Of a DNA stretch of 64,000 bases, positions 55,201 through 61,200 are shown one piece after another. Origin of the DNA: Gimesia algae (lineage in GTDB: Bacteria; Planctomycetota; Planctomycetia; Planctomycetales; Planctomycetaceae); assembly GCF_007746795.1 (NCBI RefSeq), contig NZ_CP036343.1:3652369-3716368 (forward strand), read 5' to 3'. The notes beneath the pieces were generated by a model, which worked only from the letters and a program-made list of their open reading frames with translations, searched no databases and had not been told where the DNA came from. Position 1 is the stretch's first letter. Every line of letters begins with the position of its first letter. A program made the translations under genes and the position numbers.

Positions 55201-58200
55201 AGCACGGTACCTCTAACTCAATCAGTGTAGATGTATTAACAGCTACTATTACTATCACATTAGACGGGGATAGCAGTGGCTCAACTTCGTGGAATCTTGG
55301 ACAGATTGTTGCTCAAATAAATGATTCGCTATCAGCCAAACAATTTATCAGGGCTGGAATGATTGGAAATGCCAGTACGAATGGCTATCAGGCACTTGGG
55401 CTCGGTACAACAACTCCTAGAACATATACCACAATTAATGGAAATGGGACGCCAGTTTTTGATGATTTGGTTACTGGCATGGCCTTCAAATCTTTTAACT
55501 CAAGTCCTAATGGGGGGACTCCTTTATACGGTGTTACAGAAAATGGAAATGTTCTAGAAATTAATGTTTCCACTACAGACAACACCAGTGCACAACTACG
55601 ACAAAGTTATGGACTCAATTTTTCTGGAGCTGCCTTAGGTCCCCAAAATCTTTTTGAAAGTACATACAAAAATTATGTGTTTGCAGTTACTGAGTCTGGG
55701 GAACTTGTTGCGCTTGACACTAATAACAACGGCGCTAGGGTAAGCGTATTTGGGAATAATGGCACCGAACAATCATCTGATGCTACTAGTTCAAGTTCAG
55801 GTATTGCCTTCTCACCCTTGGACTTTAATCTCTGGCATACGACACAACGTCAGGGGACAACAGCCGGACACGGTATTAATGCTGCCCCCGATAACAGCCG
55901 TCTGCCCAGTGAAGTTGATCTGACCCTTGATAAAGAAAATTCCGATAACGATTTTTCTCAGCAGGATGGGGCGATCAGCTTTTACTTTGGTCTGGAACAA
56001 TACCATATACCAGGATCATCGACACAAAATTCATACTTAACTTATACGCCAGGAGCTGATAATTCACAGTATGGAATTTATAACAATGATGTTCTATTTG
56101 ACCTCACCAGTAACTCTAACATCGGCAGTAACGTCAATCTCCCCGGGGGAGCCCTTGGAAGTCTGACAACCAACACATTCAGTCTGGATGGTTATTCATC
56201 TACTGATGCACCTACCATTTATTTCAATTATTTCCTGGATACTGAGAGAACAAATTCATCAGAAAATAATCAAATGCGAGATAGCGCCCGTGTTTATTTA
56301 CAGGATCAATTTGGTACCTGGCACTTAATTGCAACAAACAACTCTACAAAATCAACTTCAGATGACAATTGGGAATTACCCACGTATATCACACACACAG
56401 CATCGGAAAATACGAACGGCGATGATACTGGTCGTGATTACGTTCAGGAACTATTCGACACTTCGAATAATGTCTGGCGTCAGGCGCGCATCGATCTGTC
56501 AGCTTTTGCCGGTCAGTCTGATTTAAAGCTCCGCTTCGATTACAGTACTGCCGGGTCGATTGGTGAGCATGGAGACTTTGACTCAGACATACACGGTAAC
56601 GTCGAGTCTGCGTTTAACAGTAGCAGACGTGGGCAGAACAATACGGGCGAAGGGTTTTACATTGACGATATCATCGTTGGTTTTGCTGAACGTGGCGAAA
56701 TGGTCACCAACGCAAATGCATCAACGGCTTTCTTCGACGTCTATGGAACAGGTAACTCTGAGCCCAGTGGTGCTGCAGGTGAGCTTCTGACAGGCAGCTA
56801 CAACCTGGAAATCAGACGGGGTACAGAATATGGAATTCTTGTCAACGAAACCGAGCCGTTCATTTTTGTCGCGACACTGTTCGATACAAATGATCGACTG
56901 GTGGAAGAAGATGGCCTGCTGGGTGATGACAACTTCCGTCGTGAACAGGGTATAATACTGATTGAAGGCAACCAGATCTTTGATTCAACCAACGGGATTG
57001 TTGTCAATACAATTAGTCCTTTAACCTCTACAGATGGGTTCCCCCATCAGGGTGGAACGCGGGCTCTACCCACTCTGAATACACAACAACTGGCTCCCGG
57101 GGCAGTACTGCAGAACAACCTGATCGTCAATTCCACGTCCAATGGGATCGACATCACCGGTAGTATTAACACCCCGGAAAGTGTCATTCCGATAGTGAAG
57201 GTGGTTAACAACACCATCTACGGTGGTCTGCGGGGGATTAACGTCTTCAGTCGAGTCAGCCCCACGATTGTCAATAATATCATCGCCAATACCGATGATG
57301 GTATCACTGTTGACTCTGTTTTGGCAACAGCGGTGGTTGATGCCAACCTGTTCCAGGGGAACCTGGTTAACGGAACGATGGGTACCAATTCGTTTGACCT
57401 GCTGGATACTGAGGCATTGTTTGTTGATGCTGCTAATGGAAACTTCTATCTGGCTGACAATTCCAAAGCCATTGACAGTTCGCTGAACCGGCTGGCAGAT
57501 CGGCCGGTTTTCACAGCTGTCAAAACACCGCTGGGAATCCCAGCTTCAGACGTCTTCGCGCCCAGCTATGATGTCTATGGGCAGTTACGGGTTGACGATG
57601 CCACTCAGTCTCCCCCTCCGGGTCTGGGGTCCAATATTTTCAAAGATCGTGGTGCGATTGAACGAGCTGACTTTGTCGGCCCGACAGCCGGGATCACTTT
57701 ACCACCAGATAATGATGTCAATAACGTGGACCGGAATCTGAATTTGACAGAGGTGCTGGTCTTAGAGCCACAGTTGTTTACTACCATGATTGTAAAATTG
57801 CGTGATAGCGGGATTGGGGTCGATGATTCGCTGGTGAACTCTGCGCAATTCACTCTGACGGCTCAAACCAGTTCTTCCACACAGCCTCTGGTGGAAGGTG
57901 TTCATTATCTCTTCAGTTATAACTCAAACACCAATGAAGCCATCTTCACATCCATTGAGGGTGTCTTCAGACTGGATACGCTCTATACCATCAATGTCCG
58001 CAATACCGACTACATCGACATCAATAATCCAGCGATGAATATCATCGGCATCAAAGACCTGGCCGGCAACTCGCTCCAACCCAACAGAGATGGCGGCATC
58101 ACCGCCTTCACGATCGGTGCAGCCGATGAAAACAATGACCCTCCCGTTAACCGGTTTGATGGTGCTTCCATTTCTGATCCAGGCTCAACGGCCGTCGACC

Positions 58201-61200
58201 TGGGGCTGAGTACAGAATTCAATACCCCCTTCCACTTCGCAGAAGCTTCCCAGAATATCCTCTCCGTTTCAGACCCCGATGCATTCCTCGGAGATGGCAA
58301 TATCGAGGTAACGCTGGAAGCAGATACTAGTCAAGGAACGCTGTATTTCGACACGTTACTCACCCTGGATGGATTAACTGTTAACCAGACTGTTCCAGGG
58401 ACGATCATCCTGACGGGTTCGGTTGCCGATGTGAATGATCAACTCCAGGAACTGGTCTGGACCCCCTCGACCAGCTTCTATGACGATACTGCGACTCTGA
58501 CCATCACCACTAGTGATCTCGAAAACTTTGATGGAATGGGGACGGCTGAAGAAGACACAGATCAGATTCTCATCTCCGTCGGTGATGCACCGTTGATCTA
58601 TTTTGATTCAAGCTCATACACCGTGGATGAAGCTGGTACCTTAACGGTGACACTAAGAAGGGACCTCACTGGCATTGACGCCTCGGGAGAGGTTGCCATT
58701 GTGCTTGTAAACGGAGATACGGAAGCGGCTGATTTTACAGGGGCCATGTTACCGGCCTCTAACTATACGTTCAATTTCGGGGAATTCGAAGACACTGCTA
58801 CTTTCACCGTCACATTAAATGATGATGATCTCGTTGAGCTCGATGAAACCTTCGAACTAATGATTATCCCAACGAATCTTTCTGGCGGATCGATTGACTC
58901 AGACCCAGCCGATAACACAACCACGGTCACGATTACCGACAATGACAGTTCCGTTATTACGATCACACCACAATTTGGTCTCTCTGACGACGAAGTATTT
59001 GGCTCTGAAGATTCGGGAACCTTGAACTTCACAATCACCCTTACGAACGCGATCGACGCAGATATTACTCTTGACGCGGCCACCATTCTCGGTGGTACCG
59101 CGACCAGTGACGTAGATTACACAGCAAAATCAGAGCAAATCATAATTTCCGCCGGTGATACCAGTGCCACTTTTACGGTCGATACGATCTTCGATGACGA
59201 CATTGTTGAACTGCCTGAAACCGTGTTTGCCCAGATCTCAAACCTCACGCTTCCCACTGGTTATGATGATATTGAAATTGGCACGACAGGAACAGACACA
59301 GCCATGGGAACCATTGTCGACAATGACAGCGCCAAGGTTTCCATTCAAGCAGTCTCTGGTTCGGAATCGAGTCGGCGGTTGCGATATAGAGTTGTACTCT
59401 CAGAGCCTGTAGCCGGGGCAATCGAAGTGACCGTCAGGACGATAGCCAAGAATGAAACTGATAGTGAAACTACTGCCAGCAGCGAGGACTATACCGCAAC
59501 CACAGAAACGATCACATTCACACCCGGCGGTCCTACTGAGTTCTTTTTCGATGTCCCTGTTATCGACGATCAGATTGTCGAACTCGATATGAATCAGACC
59601 GTCCAAGCGATGATTACCGGAATCAATGCTAACGGATATGCTGTCACCATTGATGGATCGAACAATACAGCTACCGAAACCATTGTTGATAACGACACGG
59701 CGGTAATCAGCATTCAGAGTGTCCCAGGGGGCTCGGAAGTTTCCGAGAAGGTCGAGTTTCGCATTTCCCTTTCCAAAGAAGTCGAAGGACAAGTCACGGT
59801 TGATGCAATAACTGTCGATGACGTCGTTGACAACGCCGCCGCCTCGGTCGGATTCGACTACACGAGTGTCTCAACGCCACAGCTGATCACGTTTGACGAA
59901 GGTGATACCTTAAAGTATTTCACAGTAACCGTCACCAACGACGACCTGGTCGAACTTCAAGAAAAAGTGTTCGCGAAAATTGAAAACGCAATGTTTGACT
60001 CGGGATTCGATGGGGATATTTCGATTGCCGCTACTGATCAAGCGACCGGGTTTATCCAAAGCGAAGATTTCGCAACCATTTCCATCGACTCCCTTTCTAT
60101 TGCAGAAGGCACTTCTGTCGGATCGACTCCGGGTTTCACCTACCTCACCTTCAACGTAAACATTTCAAAAGCGGTTGAAAGTAATGTCAGCGTTGATATT
60201 TCAACTCAAGATGGCACAGCCACCGTCGCCGACAATGATTATATACCGATCATCAATCAGCGTATAAGCTTTGCAGGTACACCCGAAGATGATGCCCCCC
60301 CAACGGACAAGACGATTACGGTTCAGATTCCACAGGACAGAAAAGTGGAATTGGATGAGATATTCAATCTCATCATGAACAACCAGCAGAGTGCAGGACT
60401 CGACGTTCGATTGACTCTTGATCCGGTAACCGGGGTTGCTGCCGAGGGAACGATTAAGAATGATAATGATGAGGTGGCAACGATTTCCATCAACCATGTT
60501 TCCCAACGGGAATCGGATGGCGATTTTGTTTTTACTGCCACTCTTTCTCGTCCCGTCGACACCGACATTTCTATTGAGGTTTATACGGAGGCTGTCTCTT
60601 CTCTCTTAGATGGGAATGACTACACAGCAATCACAGAAGATGAACCACTGATTCTGACCTTTGATAAGAATGGTCCATTAACAAAGAATTTCACCATTCA
60701 TGTCAACAATGACAATGTCGTGGAAGGTGATGAAGAGTTCTCTGTCAAGTTCAAAACCCCGCTAAATACAGATCGTGAGGTATCGACTTCTGGCTCTGGA
60801 ACGGGAACGATTCTCAACGATGACTCCGCGACACTGTCAATCACTCCTGTGATTGGCACTGAAAATGGCGGACCCTTTACATTCACGGTTGTACTTTCCA
60901 ACCCCGTTGACGTTGAAATCACCGTCGATGCCTCGACCAGCGATGGCACTGCATTCACTTCCACTAACGATTATGAATTTACATTAGAGTCACTGGTTTT
61001 TGCCGCACTTGAAACAGAACTGACGGTCGACGTTCGCGTCTTCCCGGACCAGGTCTTGGAAAGCCCGGAAACGTTTTACCTGACCCTGTCGCATCTGGAC
61101 CCCAACGAACGTTCTGTCTTCCTGACCAGCATTGAAGCTCGCAGCAGCATTGCTACGACAGATGCCGCGGTTGCCGTGGATGTGGTCGGGAACTTTGCCT

